Translations under genes and position numbers: made by a program
Assembly (NCBI GenBank): GCA_023159155.1
Contig: JAJNNX010000013.1
Coordinates: 1-64,000, forward strand
Direction: 5' to 3'
From: Ustulina deusta
Lineage: Eukaryota > Ascomycota > Sordariomycetes > Xylariales > Xylariaceae
DNA length: 64,000 nt
The notes under the pieces: generated by a model
Databases searched by the model: none
Told to the model about the DNA's origin: nothing
Seen by the model: only the letters and a program-made list of their open reading frames with translations
Shown: piece after piece, positions 12,301 to 30,875 of the stretch
Position numbering within the stretch: the stretch's first letter is position 1
Layout: every line of letters starts with the position of its first letter

Positions 12301-14190
12301 CATGTCAAGTCAACCGGCCGTTAGCGCTAGGCTCAGCCAAGATTTTTAAACACTGTACCCCCACCTATGGGATAGGGGATGTTCTGTTGATATCGCACTG
12401 TGTTTTGTCAAATAAGGTTTTTTGGGTCTATTCTAGTGTATACATATAAGTACCGGTAGTCCAGGCTAGGAATCATGAAGCAGTTCAATGAATGCAACAG
12501 TGTTGGTACTCGCTTTAGTAACTCTGCACAAGCAACACTTACCAAGGCTAGAAGGAGGAGGTCCGACATATTACCTGTCAGGTTGATCAACGCGCTTGAA
12601 ATCATGGACAAATGCCCGGCTTGAGGTTTTAACTGATTACCTATTCAACCAACCAGAGCTTCTACTGATACGGCTGTATTACTACTGTCTAGTATCCATA
12701 AGCCCACGCCAGGCAGTACCCATCAAACAGGAATCGACATTGATCGAAGATTCATCCACCCTAGTTAGTGTAGACCCAGGAAGCCTAGTCCGCTTACACT
12801 GTATTATCTCAGTTATGACATAGCTACATTAGCTGCTGTTCTTCGCTAGTTGCACTGTCTAGGACAAGGGCTAGCTTTGGTAACAGAACAGGATTGTTGA
12901 GGTTCAGCAATTATGGCGCACTGCGATCAGTGCAAGGCACTCAAATTGTTTCAGCTTCACTCCTCAAGTTGCTTGTTATCGGACAAATTTGACATGCAAT
13001 AGGTTAATATAGTAATGGCTTGTAGCTAAAGAAATAATACATGTTACTCATTATGTGTTAACTATACATTGCGAACACATTTTAAGTTGAATATGTCTAT
13101 TATCTAACTCGTACTACTGAGTAACTGCTCTTACTCACATCTTTATTAGAAGGCCTAAATGTTTGATATTTCATCCAGCCATTCCGAGCTTTGTCCTCCG
13201 ACCTTACCTCCGTCCTACACTTCACCATGTAAAATGCAAAGCTAATTAAAGCTGTTGTTCCTGTACAACGATCGCGCGCACTCCAGAAACTAAACGAGCC
13301 TCGAAGTTGCCGCATAGGTAGTGTGTAAATATTCTTGAATGATGAGAGCGGCACAAGATGAAGACATTCAGAGGCCTGCATGTGGTCTGTTCGATAAAAG
13401 TGGTACTGGGGAGGCTTCAAATTACTGTATTGTGGCTCAACGATTGATACCTGCAGTCATGGCAACACGCGGGGCTACTTTGGGAAATCATGACGTAGGA
13501 GGAGGGGAATTTGTTCTCGTCGCAAAAAATAAAGAAAAGGATTAAATACCTAGCTATACCACCTACTGTACATACAGGGTCCGCATGCATGTGCTTTAGT
13601 ACCTACTTACACTACAGTAGAAAGTACTTAGACTGTATCGAGGCTTGCCAAGAACAGGTTTCGACACTCTCGAGAGAACAATCGGGACGCGGCGCATACC
13701 ATCAACTGAAGTGCAACTATGTATGTACATGTAGGGCCGCAAGGTAGTGCTATCCAGCCTCCGGAACGCCGCGCGTCTCGGCTGCGCAACGCAACGCATG
13801 CAAAGCAACACTGAATACTAGGTAGTAGTAGCACTAGTATATACGTACAATAAGGAGAGTTGCATACGGCAGATGTACCGGTAGCAATAGGGGCAGTAGG
13901 GGCAGTAGGAGTGCATCAGAAACGAGGCTTCAACGGCTCAAGCATTATCGTGCTTCGGGCAGCATTCCAGTCACTTATCGCAAATGCGCCAATCGAAATG
14001 CAACCCCAGGGCTCGGATTTCACGCCGCTTTCCCCAAGAGACCCCATTTGTCGGATGTATATAGTAGGTGCTGGTGGCTGCCACGGGATAAACCACACCA
14101 TATCATACCACGGCGTCACACCTAGTGTATGATAGCCAAGTTCGACAACCGAAAACAACCAATTGAAAATTCCGTTCCCAGTCGATACCC

Positions 14191-14212
14191 TTTTTTTTTT
14201 TTTTTTTTTTTT
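14191..14212. repeat. Poly-T tract (22 bp)
   Basis: Uninterrupted run of 22 T in the gene desert. Confidence 0.95.
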
Positions 14213-17209
14213 CTTATGCGAGAATCTGCAAGTTTTTCACGACTGGCAAGCTTGATCCTACTAGATAAGAGGGACCAGCGACTTTTCAACATATTCTTTT
14301 TCTAATTAGCAACCACTCCAATGAAGTATACACTCCTCATCACCCGATCAATGAAATATATGCGTCATGGTTCGCTAACACCCCGTATTTATCAGGATCC
14401 AACTTCCGCGAATCATACGTTCATTTAGCCACACATTAGTCCAATTTGTCGAGACCGAGACAAACTTTGCAGGATTGGATGCAACACTAATGCGCATCAT
14501 GTTTCCCCGATGCTGACCTAAATAGTAGTATGTACACTACAGTAGTTCCATCTCGGTCTAAGAAAGGAAGGCGGAAATTGCCGTGCATTGGACGCTTTTC
14601 TAACGAGACGAGAGATGGGTTCGTTGTGACAACCGGCAGGCAGCGTAGATAGTGTAAGGCGAGGTGATTCTCACCGATGCCAACCTAGGCGCGGATGCGA
14701 AAACTCGGTCGTCCGAATCGTTGTCGACGATGAATAACCTTATTATGTTATAGCCGGAGAAGAATTAGAAGAATGAGGGCCGCCATAGGAGAAACTACTC
14801 GCCTTGAGTTCGTGAAGCCCCCGTACGTTAGACTCCAGCTCAAGAACGGCATCTAGATAATCTAGAGATGTTCTCTTCAGAAGCGGCCCTCCACCTCGAC
14901 GATAAACTCTGGGCATTGAGAGGCAATTCAAGCCGCCTAGCATGGAGAGGCCTTCTACTATATATACATAGTATGATATAACCTTGCAAAAACCTGCCTT
15001 GGTCCATGAATGAAGGTTCTTCTTGTAAATATCACCATCTGGGTACATTAGTGTCTTACCGTCTCTTTGCGTTTAGTCAAAGCGGTTGCTTCCAGTAGGC
15101 AATCTATGCATGCTACCCTAATAGCATCCGAACCTATACTCCTCTATTATCTATCCGCTTAACACTTCCTCTAGCTCATGGATGAGCCTCTTCTGGAGGT
15201 AGTGCATCGTCCACAACAGGATGCTTGGTTGGGAGCTTGGCGGCATGGAAATCCTACTGGCTGGGAATCCTCATCGTGAACTACCTGCCTAGTGTCCCTC
15301 CTAATACAGAACACTAGCTCGATGCAGTGCGCAGGGATGGCACGGTTACAGAAGCACCACGAGCTTAGGTAGGTACCTAAGTGCACTATGTACCTATATG
15401 TAGATACACGGGCAGTCTAGAAATGGCGCGATAAATCGACTAGAATTTGGCTTTCGCTATTGCAATTCTGATTGGATGGAAGGAGAAAATCCTAGTAAAC
15501 AATCGACACTAGCAAAGATAGCAAATGGGAATACATGCACACATAGAACTTACTATGCGACTGCGACTGCGACCTCCTCGACAGTGGCAAGAAATCAGTG
15601 CAGTGCATTCTCGATGTAGTATTCTCGTTATAAGACGAAGTGCCAGAGACAATGAGCGAGTTACTTTAGGGTATTCTGCAACAACATTATGATTTAGTTG
15701 CGATTAAATCTTAGACGTTGATTATACGTGATACTCTGATACGAAATACGGAGCTGCCTGCTCTGTCTCCTTTGTTCCTGGTCTGAGGGGCTTGCATACG
15801 TCTGAACTTGAATGGTTACAAATGTTGAAACGAAAGAACGAGGGCCGAGCGACAACGCTCACTCATCATGACTGCAGATCTGCGCGATGCGCAGTTGGCC
15901 AGACCAGGAGCCAGACACTCAAGTGTAAATCCCGAATGGCCTAGACCATTCACAATCCTTGGCCGCTAAACCCTAACCAGATCTCTTTGACATCTCATAT
16001 AAAAGGCTGGCCATCCATCGATGCCACCCAGGATAAAAATCTCTTTCCGGAATCTTGGTATCATGCAATCCAAGCGACAACCTTTATACCCTCAGTGATG
16101 GCGTCAAGTTTTATCCCTACCACAAATACGAGATAATCTGCCGTTGGTATAGGTATTTGATGTGTCTACCAACGACAGTAGAGTGATAAGAATGACAAAT
16201 GGCACCGCCAGTGGCGAAAACCCAAGATATCGCAATTGATAGGAGTCCGACAACGGCCCTCCTTCATGACCAGATCGGCTTGACCTGCCATCATTAACAA
16301 GCTGGTCAGAGGAAACAAGCAATTCAGCAACATCTCGACAATACACTACGCAGTACACCTCCCCGGTTTCAAGCTCGCTTAAGGTCATCCTGAGATCCAA
16401 TGGACCCTTCCAAGCTATCCGCCGTCTGAAGAACAGTCGATGATGGAGGGCGAACGAGGGGACGTTAGCGCTTTCTAGTGCCGCGATCGACATCGACTAT
16501 TACGACTCTGGGGCCTCACCGGTCGGTGGCCATTATATGTAGTGCACAAAAGCAACCCTATACTGCGTCTAAACCTACCTGTCAATGTTGATCTTGAACG
16601 GTTGCTTTCGACAAAATCTAACCAAGCGGTCCCTACCTTCACGCACCCCCACTCCATCTTCCCCGCCCTCTTCATGCAATCGTATACAACGATGGTAGTC
16701 GTACTTGACGCCAGATGTTAAGATAGTCACAGCGATCGCATGTTAGACATACTAGTAGTATCTATTATGAGTAGGCTGCCCTATCTGCAGCTATTCGCGC
16801 TCCATCAGTCGATCGAGCGACAAGTTCGTCGAGTTGCGTTGCTCGGGAACGAACGCCTTCGTCGTTTCAAGGTGGCGCGATGCGGAGAGGTCCTACATCT
16901 AGAGTTCGAACGGCGCAGGGACGGAAAAATACTCAGTAGTGGCGTACAATCCTCGTCACAAACGTACCACCTTCTCATAGTATGTGTACATTGTGCTTGT
17001 TGATGACACCATCATTTAAACTACACCACCAATGGTGATGCGTAACGCCAGCGAGCGTTGATGGCGATGCGCCTTTAGGGGATTTAAGAAAAGCTGTCCT
17101 GCATACACTACATGGATGGCGTGCCTCTGCAGATTTTCAGTCGACTCATGCATGTAGGTACCCATGTACCTATAACACCACTCCACTGTCAGTGAGAGGA
17201 TGTTTCTTG

Positions 17210-17231
17210 CACTGTATTTTACAATACAGTG
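17210..17231. repeat. Perfect 9-bp-arm hairpin
   Basis: Arms CACTGTATT and AATACAGTG are separated by TTAC and followed by a T-run. It looks like a stem-loop, but no nearby gene gives it a role. Confidence 0.7.
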
Positions 17232-19417
17232 TTTTTTAAAAATAGCTACGTACTGTCGGGAAGAGACATTGACGGCTTGTACATTGCCAAGAGACCATCT
17301 CTTATCAATCCGACATCTAACTCCGAGCCGCTTGCTACAAGTTACCACCAATTCACGCATTATCACAAACTATTACTATGTTTCTAAGCAATGATTACTA
17401 ACATTTCACCTTCAGCGAGACACGTCTAGAAATGGCGAGAAATGGCGGGATAGTGGATGGTCAACGCCACAGGATCTCCTGCATTGCCCCGCACGAGGGC
17501 AATTTTCCGGATGGAAGAAATAGTTCGTAATGTTGACGTCATATCTCAAGTTAGTATCACGACGCTGCCGAAGTCCCGAGGGACATAACAACACATATCA
17601 TCCGCTCCATAGCTATACATATGTGCGTAGAACGTGCTAGGGCAAATTTATCTATTAGATCTAACTTGGTAGTAGTTATCAGAGATATTCGGTTTCTGAC
17701 TATCTTCTAATAGGACGCAAGCAATCGTGATATTGGGTTCAGTACTTCTACCCGTTGAACAGACGAGGAGGCTCAACGCTGATTAATTTTTATATAAACT
17801 GTAGCGAGCTATCTAGCTAGAGTCTAGGATGTCAAGAATATAAACCAATTGCATATACCACATCATGTCAAACAACACCCTGATCGTCATCTATGTTACT
17901 AGGACCCCAGATTCGGATTTTAGATGGGACCGGTATAATGGCTCTACTCTGCAGATACCGACGCCACTATCGGGGGGGGGGATTGATGGCCTCACCTTAA
18001 CCACTTTATATGTTACCGCAGTTGCTCGTGTTAATGGCTGTTTTACTTGTCACAAGATAACACATCAGCTCTCAAGTTGACGAACACAACACTGATTCAA
18101 CTACGGTGGCGAAACAAGATAAAATCGCCGTTCATGTACCACTTCGGCGGCGTCATAGCGGATATCCTTATCCGCCTCTCGCATGCGAAAACGGTAGCGA
18201 AATTACAAGCCACAGCATGAAGTTACACATACAGGTACGCAAGCCAAACTGTTGTGTTGACCGCCATTGTAACGGAGACCTAACCGGATATAGGAAAGCA
18301 GAAAACGCGGGCGAACTCCTCGGGGGGGGGTTCACTACATTAATAGGCGCGCTAACTCAGGCTCGTAGCCAACCATCGGTACAACGTTTCATGCATGGAA
18401 TAGCAGGGGTGATTAGAGAGGTGAGACGGGCATATCCTCCTTAAGGCTTGATTGGATAGGTATCGCTGTGTAATAACAGATCCAGGCACTATAGCTCGCA
18501 TACCGGGCGGCCGAACCTACCCGAGGCCACTCATAAGGAGGAGATTGTAAGTGTAGTGTCTAGGTAGACATACCCCAGTAGATAATATACCATAGTTACG
18601 CATCACTGATGCAAGAGATATCATTACACTATCAACATGATAATCAATGAACAATGCCATTAATCGCCTCATATATGAAGCTGCTTATCTAGGACCGGGG
18701 GAGGCTGAAATATGGACCTCAACAGTGGAAGCGTACTGTAGGATAAGCAGATCTGGCTTATCATATCGTTGATGTCTCTTATATACGTAGTAGTCTTACG
18801 TTGTATTAATTACATAAGGGAGCTAATATTTAATCTTTGTGATCTACACATAAAGCTTGAAGGAGATCTACCCGTCACAGATGGAGAGATCCGCAACCAG
18901 ATCCACAGGAGACAGTGTGCACTGTATTTCGTTACGGTGCTAGTATCATGGATGATGGACTTTGCGGACTTCCTATTTGGGAAAGCAACAGGGCTGTGAA
19001 AACCAATGATATTCTTGGGTTCGCGGTTTCAAAGATAAACAGATGGTCCAAGCTCGACTTACCAAATCCGGCAACCGAGCGACCAGCTATTGGACCAGAC
19101 AGGTAAACCTTTTTTTTCTTCTTTGCCGCGCCTCTGTTCTTCTCTTCAAGACTTAGTGTGGTGTCGCGGACACCCGCATTAGCATATCCGGTGGAGATAA
19201 TCGCGGGCGGTAGGGAAGGGAACTGTGTAAATTAGTTTTTAAATTTTTTTTTTTATAAATAACTTGGAAAGCAAATTCAAAGCCACGTGGATCGGGATAT
19301 GTCTTGCGAAACGCATGCTTGTCATTGCTATGAGACATGCTGCAGACAGGCGCCATTTCATTTCGTTTAAGCAGGTAGACAGTTACAGACACATAAGGTA
19401 GGTATGCTTTTAATTTA

Positions 19418-19443
19418 GAATACCTAGTGTACACTAGGTATTC
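19418..19443. repeat. 26-bp perfect palindrome
   Basis: GAATACCTAGTGT is followed directly by its exact reverse complement, with no spacer. It sits in the gene desert and includes the ACCTA/TAGGT hexamer core common in this genome's intergenic DNA. Confidence 0.9.
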
Positions 19444-22400
19444 GACACGCAGCCGCACACGGGTGCATAACCAACTCGATGAAGAATCCTTTCGGTGTGT
19501 TTGCCTCGATGCAGGATGGGGGGAAACATCACAAGGTCAAGAGAACAATCGTTTGATATCCATGTCTTCCATAATCTGCTGCCAAACTCCAAAAGGCTTA
19601 CCAGATGCAATATTATGTACACTAGTTGAGGAGAACGTAGCAGCGAAGGAACTTTCTTTTCCTCTCCAGTCGTGCCGGGATCTCCGCGGAACACGGCACA
19701 GATTGTCCCCGAAAGTTCCTCAGGTATTCGGAGGGCTTTCACGAGAGTAACCCGCAGGTAAAGATTAGAGGTCAGCAATGTTTCATACAGGTCCTAGGCA
19801 GGTAGGACTATTGAAACATGGTTTTTCGTATGTGCGCGCACTGCATACTAGGTACCACCAGTCATTGCCCAGAGAGAAAATCGACATACCACATGATGGG
19901 GTTTTACGAATCGCATGCATCAATCCCCGCAGACGGAATCAGCATTTTACGGCTACGCGTGATACAGCCCACGATGTAGTAATGAGGCGCCAATGACTGA
20001 GCCTCTTTTTCAGCTCTTTCTATCATTCGTGTACGAGGCCGCCGTGGGCTATTATCAGAGTGTTTAGTTTCAAATGGACCAGATCCCCGGTTGCGGGATA
20101 TCTATGGAATTTCGGGCGGATCTACCATGAGATACACTAGGCCGTACAGGAAATGATTTGCGACGGACATCAGCAGTGCGCGGGCGCTGCAGGCTCATAC
20201 CTATATCGTGAGCATCGGGCTTTTTGGTGTCAGATCGATATTAGTTACACAACATCTCTCGATTGTCACATTTCTCAGCGGGCTCCAGCGGGCGCTGCGC
20301 TAGAACGAGGAGAGATCGTCGCCAGCTCCCCGGGACTCCTGTTGCTCCTTCACTCGTGTACCTATTTCTTCAGCTACCAAGGTATGTATTCACACAGTGC
20401 ACGAGTTCGTGAGTTTCATTCACGTACTACACAGTAGAAGTGCATTGGCGAAATGAATCTCAGAATACCTACAGGCTACAGACAAGGCAGTCAGAGAGGT
20501 AAGCGTATGAGGGTTGCCAAAATCAGTACAGTGCAGGGTTCTCTAAAACATACGTGGGGAAGTCTACGAACCATAGGTTCTAGTGTACGTGAACAGAACC
20601 TTAGAGAAGTACCTAGATAATAAATGGGGTTCCCCTTTCGCCTGGCATCTGGTACTACCTACTCATTACCTATTTATCTACAACAAGCCTTCGGAGCACA
20701 TTTAATAATTATCGCACGCCGTTACTGCGCCCTACGAGAAAGTACCTTATTTATCAGGCGATTTACAGTGATTTTCGGGGACGGCACTATATGAAAGCGA
20801 CCTGGCCCAAGAGTTGGCGTGGCGTTCTCCAGCACCATGGTCATGAATATATGTACATGTATATGCCAGGCCGTTTCAGGTACGCGCCTCGAGGCCAAGG
20901 CTACAGTACCTATACCTCAAAACCCTCGAAGCTCTTGTATACAACGATCGTGATTAGGTTCCGTTGCTGTCAGCGAGGTTTGAGGAGCAATGGTGCTACC
21001 AGGAAATTACAAGGGTAGTTTTTGTGCGACGCCTCAACTAACAGTCACTGATGGTATTTACACTATTCCTCGACGAGAAGTTCCGTGGGGGTCTCTCATA
21101 GCGTCATGATCACATATGAATAACGTGTCAAACTTGTCACGGTGGTCGGCTGACCTGCGAACGTCCATATGCTCGCTCTCCTGGACTCAGGCCTTATTCC
21201 AAGCTCCGCCACCGTCTCAGGTTGATGATTGTATTGGTACACTGGATGTTGACGCCTCTCGGGCCATGGCTTACGGCCAGGTTCTGAAGCCCGCAGATGT
21301 GTCTAGGCAGGTGACCAACTCCGCCGAACCCGGTTCGAACCGCCTTGGTGATAAGCTGACACGCATCTCAAGAGACTTTGACCACTCTGGATACGCGGGG
21401 GTTTCTTCGCCTGGAGAGAACGCTCCGGGGACTTTTACTTGAGCCACTAGTGGCTTATTAACGACGAGTCGGATTGGACGCGGTCGCCTGATCCTGGTAC
21501 GAGACCCATTTCGCACGGACCGCCAAGCAACATGAAATCGAGGAAGCCATGTCGTGGCTTGCTTGCGGTGCTGCACAACTACCTCGCCGTGGTTAACTCA
21601 ACAACCAACCTAACCTGTCGCGAGTGTATCGTCCATCGCACCGAGATGTTTGGAATAACGTTCGGAGACAGCAAGCGAGTAACACAACAGTACCAAGCGA
21701 GAAGGAGTACTCAGCTTTTATCACCCCCCTGCGTCACACGTTGATGTATTACCATGGATTTGGGTCTTTTCAGCCTCACGACGCCATCTAAGTTCTCTCC
21801 AGGCTCGGAATTCTTACATACGATGGCAACAGAGCATGTCTTGCCTACATGAATGATGGATTTGCCTTACAATGCCACAATTAACCGGAGATCAGATTCC
21901 GAAGGAGATATTGTGAACTTACATAAAGAAAGGTTATTTCTTCTCAATCCAGATCGCGAAGCTCTCCAGCTTCATAGCACCAATAGGATGCGACCAGGGC
22001 TGAGAAGATGTCTGGGATCGTTTGCGACGGGTACATACATTCTCTTGGTACTGTCCGGCCAATTGGTTCTAATTCTTCTCACAAATACGTACGACTTTGC
22101 ACCTCATCCAATAAGCGACCGTATAGATAGCTCACTACAACAGTTGCACGAGTTACATCGCCACCTTATCTCATCGGCGTACGGAATAGTAGAACAGAAG
22201 GCAAAATCTCTATCGTATCCAAGTTACCTTTCTAGCGCCACAGCTGACGGTATCAGTATACATGTGAGAGTCTCTTTTGTGGTATTATTCGGTGTATCGT
22301 ATGACAAAGCTGTCAAGACTGCCAGTGGCAAAAATACTCCCCTCCATTGCAAGGTTCCTATCCATTCCCCCGAGGATACATCCATGGATCGATGCCGTGT

Positions 22401-23934
22401 AACTTCAACCCCCGACATGTCTCACATTCAACGAAACACCGAAAATTCGCGCTTACGAATCAAGTCGAGTTTCTCGGTTTAGATTGGGAACTCTGGTATA
22501 ACCTTCGGTCATTAAGGTATACCGATGGGAAAAGATCGACATTACGGGGTGCATACTCCCACAACCGAGAGGGGCAAGCTCCCCATACAAGTGTAGTGTT
22601 GGTTCTCTTCACTATCTCTATGCCGGGCGAGAATCTCTTCGGGCCGCCCAACTTCTGCAAGCGCTCAACCTTCGTACACAAGTCTCTACCCGCGAGTAGT
22701 TCGTTTCCCTTGCTCGGAAGCCCCTTAGTCCAACCCTTGGTACGCAGCTAGACAGGGTTGCTCGGGTTGTTCGGGCAAGAAGTCCTTACAAGGGGGTCAT
22801 TTCCCGCCAACAGATGATGGTTCTGAGGAAACCGAAATCGGCTCGGATAGTACCCCGGAACAAGCGTTAACTTTGGTTAAATGCTAACAAATAAAGCACA
22901 CTGACCCTTTCTAGACCACCTCCTTTTCACGATGTAGCCAATAGCAAGAAGTATTGAGCCTTGATGGAGCTTGACAGGTGAGTAGTGTATAAATTTCATC
23001 CGCTTTATCATGCTATATTTACAGCAGTACCCTTAGGTAGCGAGGAAGATGCATCTTCGTTTATTTCGTCGTAGTACATATGCGTATTACTCATCCTCCA
23101 GAGATAAGGAATGACTCCTTTCTTTCATTTCCCTATCCCATCGGCTGCCACTTGTGGGTAATCGGCGCTGAAAAGAATCAAGATCCCTAGTTAGAAGGGA
23201 ACATCCATACCGGGAATTACCATGGCAGTCGAATTTTCGTTTGTTGCTACTCGGGGAGTATTATCGCCATTAAAATTGTATACCGTCGCTACCTGCTCGC
23301 ATTTCATACCCTTCTGGCCCTTCTAGCGTCACATCAAGCTGAAGTACTTTGGCTCGGATTAGCTTGTGCCACTGACAACCACAAGATCGCCATAACATGT
23401 GAAACCATATTGCTCGTGTATCTAACATTAGGATGAAGAAAGCCTTGGGATAATCGACTGTATCGGCCAAAGATGCTTCCCGCGGTCAGTTTACAGCCCA
23501 ACACGGGGAGGGGCAAGGTACATAACTAGCGGACGGGCTATGTTCTTGGGAACCCTAAATCACTCATTTCTTCCTGCAGTAGATCCACAGACCTTAAGAG
23601 TCGCCGATTACGAAAAGTAAGTGGCAACTGGTGAGAGGGGCCTCGACCATCGTTCCGACTGAAGGGTAGCGTTGTCAGCGTCGCGTAGAACCTTTTAGAC
23701 ACGCAACCCCCTCGTATCGAATCCCTTTTTGCATAGACGTATTATCTTGCGAGCCTACCAAATTTAACAGTCTTCCAGTAATCTGGGGGGCAGCATGAAA
23801 TCTACGTGTAGGCTGCGCTACTAGATTCATGTGGATGTAGGTAGTTAACCCCTGCAATACGATCTTATCAAATTCGCCACCCAGATAGCCAGCAGCGAAT
23901 TTTACATAATAGATATCATATTGCCTAGTATATG

Positions 23935-23955
23935 TCACGTGAACGGTTCACGTGA
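23935..23955. repeat. 21-bp inverted repeat holding two CACGTG boxes
   Basis: TCACGTGAAC, one central G, then GTTCACGTGA. The two arms are exact reverse complements and each contains CACGTG. It resembles a bHLH or bZIP double site, but no adjacent gene was identified. Confidence 0.85.
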
Positions 23956-24573
23956 AAATAATAGCTACCAGGGCTGTCTATGATAGAGGTGAGAGCCTAA
24001 AGTATGCATGATGTGAGGTTAAAGGACGGATATAGGCCCATCAAGAGTTCATGATTGTTTTCTATACTTCCATGGCTTATTCATTGAATACTGCGCCCTT
24101 CTTGCTCGCGTGGAGGATAATATATAGTTATACTACGGCGACGAGTTCGTCTATGGTCACTAATATGCTCGTGGATTACGCCAGAGGTGGGCAGGAAAAT
24201 CCACGCGAGTTGTCGCATGCTTTATTTAATCATGATAGCATTATCTTCAATCTGTGAGTATTAACGGCATATATGGTCCGTCACAATATATGATCAAAAT
24301 AAATCTTTCGGTAACGATGTGGTATGACAGGTCAATTATGGCTATATAATGGCCCGGATCTTCCTAATCTTCGCATTTTTTTGTATAGATTAAGAGAGTT
24401 TTATACCTATTCCATCTCAATAAGATTCGGCATCACGCTACAAAAAACTGCGAAGTTGTTTGTCACTGCGATTCGACAACAAGATTTCCTCGCCCCTAGA
24501 ATCGAGGCCTTAACTAGTTGGTAGGCTAAATGATTATGATAAGCGAAGACAACTTCGATGGAAAGTATTCTCA

Positions 24574-24599
24574 CCCCCCCCCCCCCCCTTTTTTTTTTT
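24574..24599. repeat. C-run followed by T-run
   Basis: About 16 C followed by about 10 T. It is a likely sequencing trouble spot, so lengths may be imprecise. Confidence 0.85.
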
Positions 24600-26215
24600 G
24601 GTCATAATTCAATACCTCTGGCAGGCGTTAAAATATAACAGAGAGCGAGGAGCAACGCAAATGACCATCACATGCGAACTAGCACAAAATGGATGCCATT
24701 AACTACGGCCAACTACATTATTAAGCGCGGGAGCGAAGAGGCTACGTTAATTTAATATATCAAATTTGGTAATCGTGCATCTAAACGAGACGATATGCTA
24801 ATTTTAGACGGCTTGGAAGCGGCTGTGGGTTTGTGTGCCTGCATATCTCCTGACGACCGATACCAAGATATTTCAGGCCGGAACAACTTATTCGGGTCCT
24901 GCAATAGAGTTATTACTAAAGTTAGGGAGTTTACTTTGCAGCGTGTTAAGCTACTCGTTGTTCCCTCTTCAGTACGGATTCAAGACTCTTTCATCTCCCC
25001 TCCTAGCAGACTCTGGGCCGGTTTCTTCTGCATGCTCCCGACATTATAATCTCTTACTTCTTATGGTATTTTTGGCGTCTTGCTTCGCATTGGGGAACCG
25101 TAAATTCTTTGAATATTGGACTGTTCCACTGGCCTGTTGATGCCGCGCCGTGGGGGATATGTCATCACACCACGTTGTGCCTTTACCATGTGAACTCTTA
25201 AAATAGCATCTCTCCTGCGTTAGGCTACACCAAATGCCTTTCTAGAGCTTTTTATATCCATAAGCTATCTTAATGTGGGTCTAGGTAGCGGAATATACAC
25301 GAGTGCCATTACTATAGCTTTAATAGACCTCCATCTACCTAACAAGGACAGAGTTCACAAAAATGTAAATTAGAGCTCGGGAATTCTATCGGCTCCCTCT
25401 CAGTCGGTATTGCCAGTGAGATGCTAGAGTCTGTTTGGCGATGTAGCTACTTAGTACATGGCACGTGAAAATGTTACTATATTGATACGGTGTATACGTA
25501 ATTAGGTTTGTCTATGTAATGGTAGAGGAAAAGAAAGCCTAAACGAACCAATGAGCTCCCATTCCAGATCTTTTCAAATACTTGCGTGATAGATTCCGGT
25601 AGGTTGGTCGGAGTTCTAACACCTTAGATCGCGAATATGTTCCTCCGCCCCTTTTTGCTTGGTCATACTCCCTTGGCCGATTGTAAAGCTAAACGCGCTT
25701 TACACCTTTACTGGGAAAAGGGAATGACTTTTGATTTGGGTTCACCTATCCGAATTTTTAAACACCGGGACCAGCCGCGCGCGAGTGTTTCTTCACATGC
25801 TGGGGAGACGGACTCACGATACTTGTTCATGGCCTCGTAGCATCCATCATGACTGCCATTTTGTCAATTGATCCCTACACTCTCGAAACTCTAATACCTA
25901 GTAGCATTGATGCCGAGACGCGCAGTTTATTTACGTTTGATGTAGCCTCAAAGCAGGAATTCTCGGTCAATATCAGCCATAATTTCGTAAGAGAGATACA
26001 TTCCAATACCAGATCCTCTGGTTACCCGTGTATATATTCAGGGGGCCTTGATATCAACAATATTTGTGTAACTTTACTGTTTTCCCTTGTGTCTTTCTCT
26101 CAACCCTCACGAATGCAAAAATTCATATATCCTTTTTGAAAAATTTGTTATACTACCGCCCAGGAGCTAATATTGTAACCTTTAACTTCTGGGGCTCGTT
26201 ACTTACTCTCTCACC

Positions 26216-30875
<4,660 letters not shown>

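Larger units (their letters stand above)
12301..26215. other. 14-kb gene desert
   Basis: Normal GC but no identifiable gene on either strand. The longest ORF (21853-22482, + strand, 209 codons) has one hydrophobic segment (about codons 60-80) and no recognised domain. Another hydrophobic ORF lies at 24835-25140. Neither can be extended convincingly by splicing. The region contains T22 at 14191, a C-run followed by a T-run at about 24574, a 26-bp perfect palindrome at 19418, a hairpin at 17210 and a double-CACGTG inverted repeat at 23935. Decayed genes or unannotated non-coding RNAs are possible. Confidence 0.5.

Noticed and set aside
21280..21360. GGTTCGAACC, resembling a tRNA B box
   Set aside because: Flanking bases do not pair as a T-arm and no A box or acceptor stem is present on either strand.
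21853..22482. 209-codon ORF with one membrane segment
   Set aside because: No recognised domain and no convincing splice extension; kept only as a note in the gene desert.
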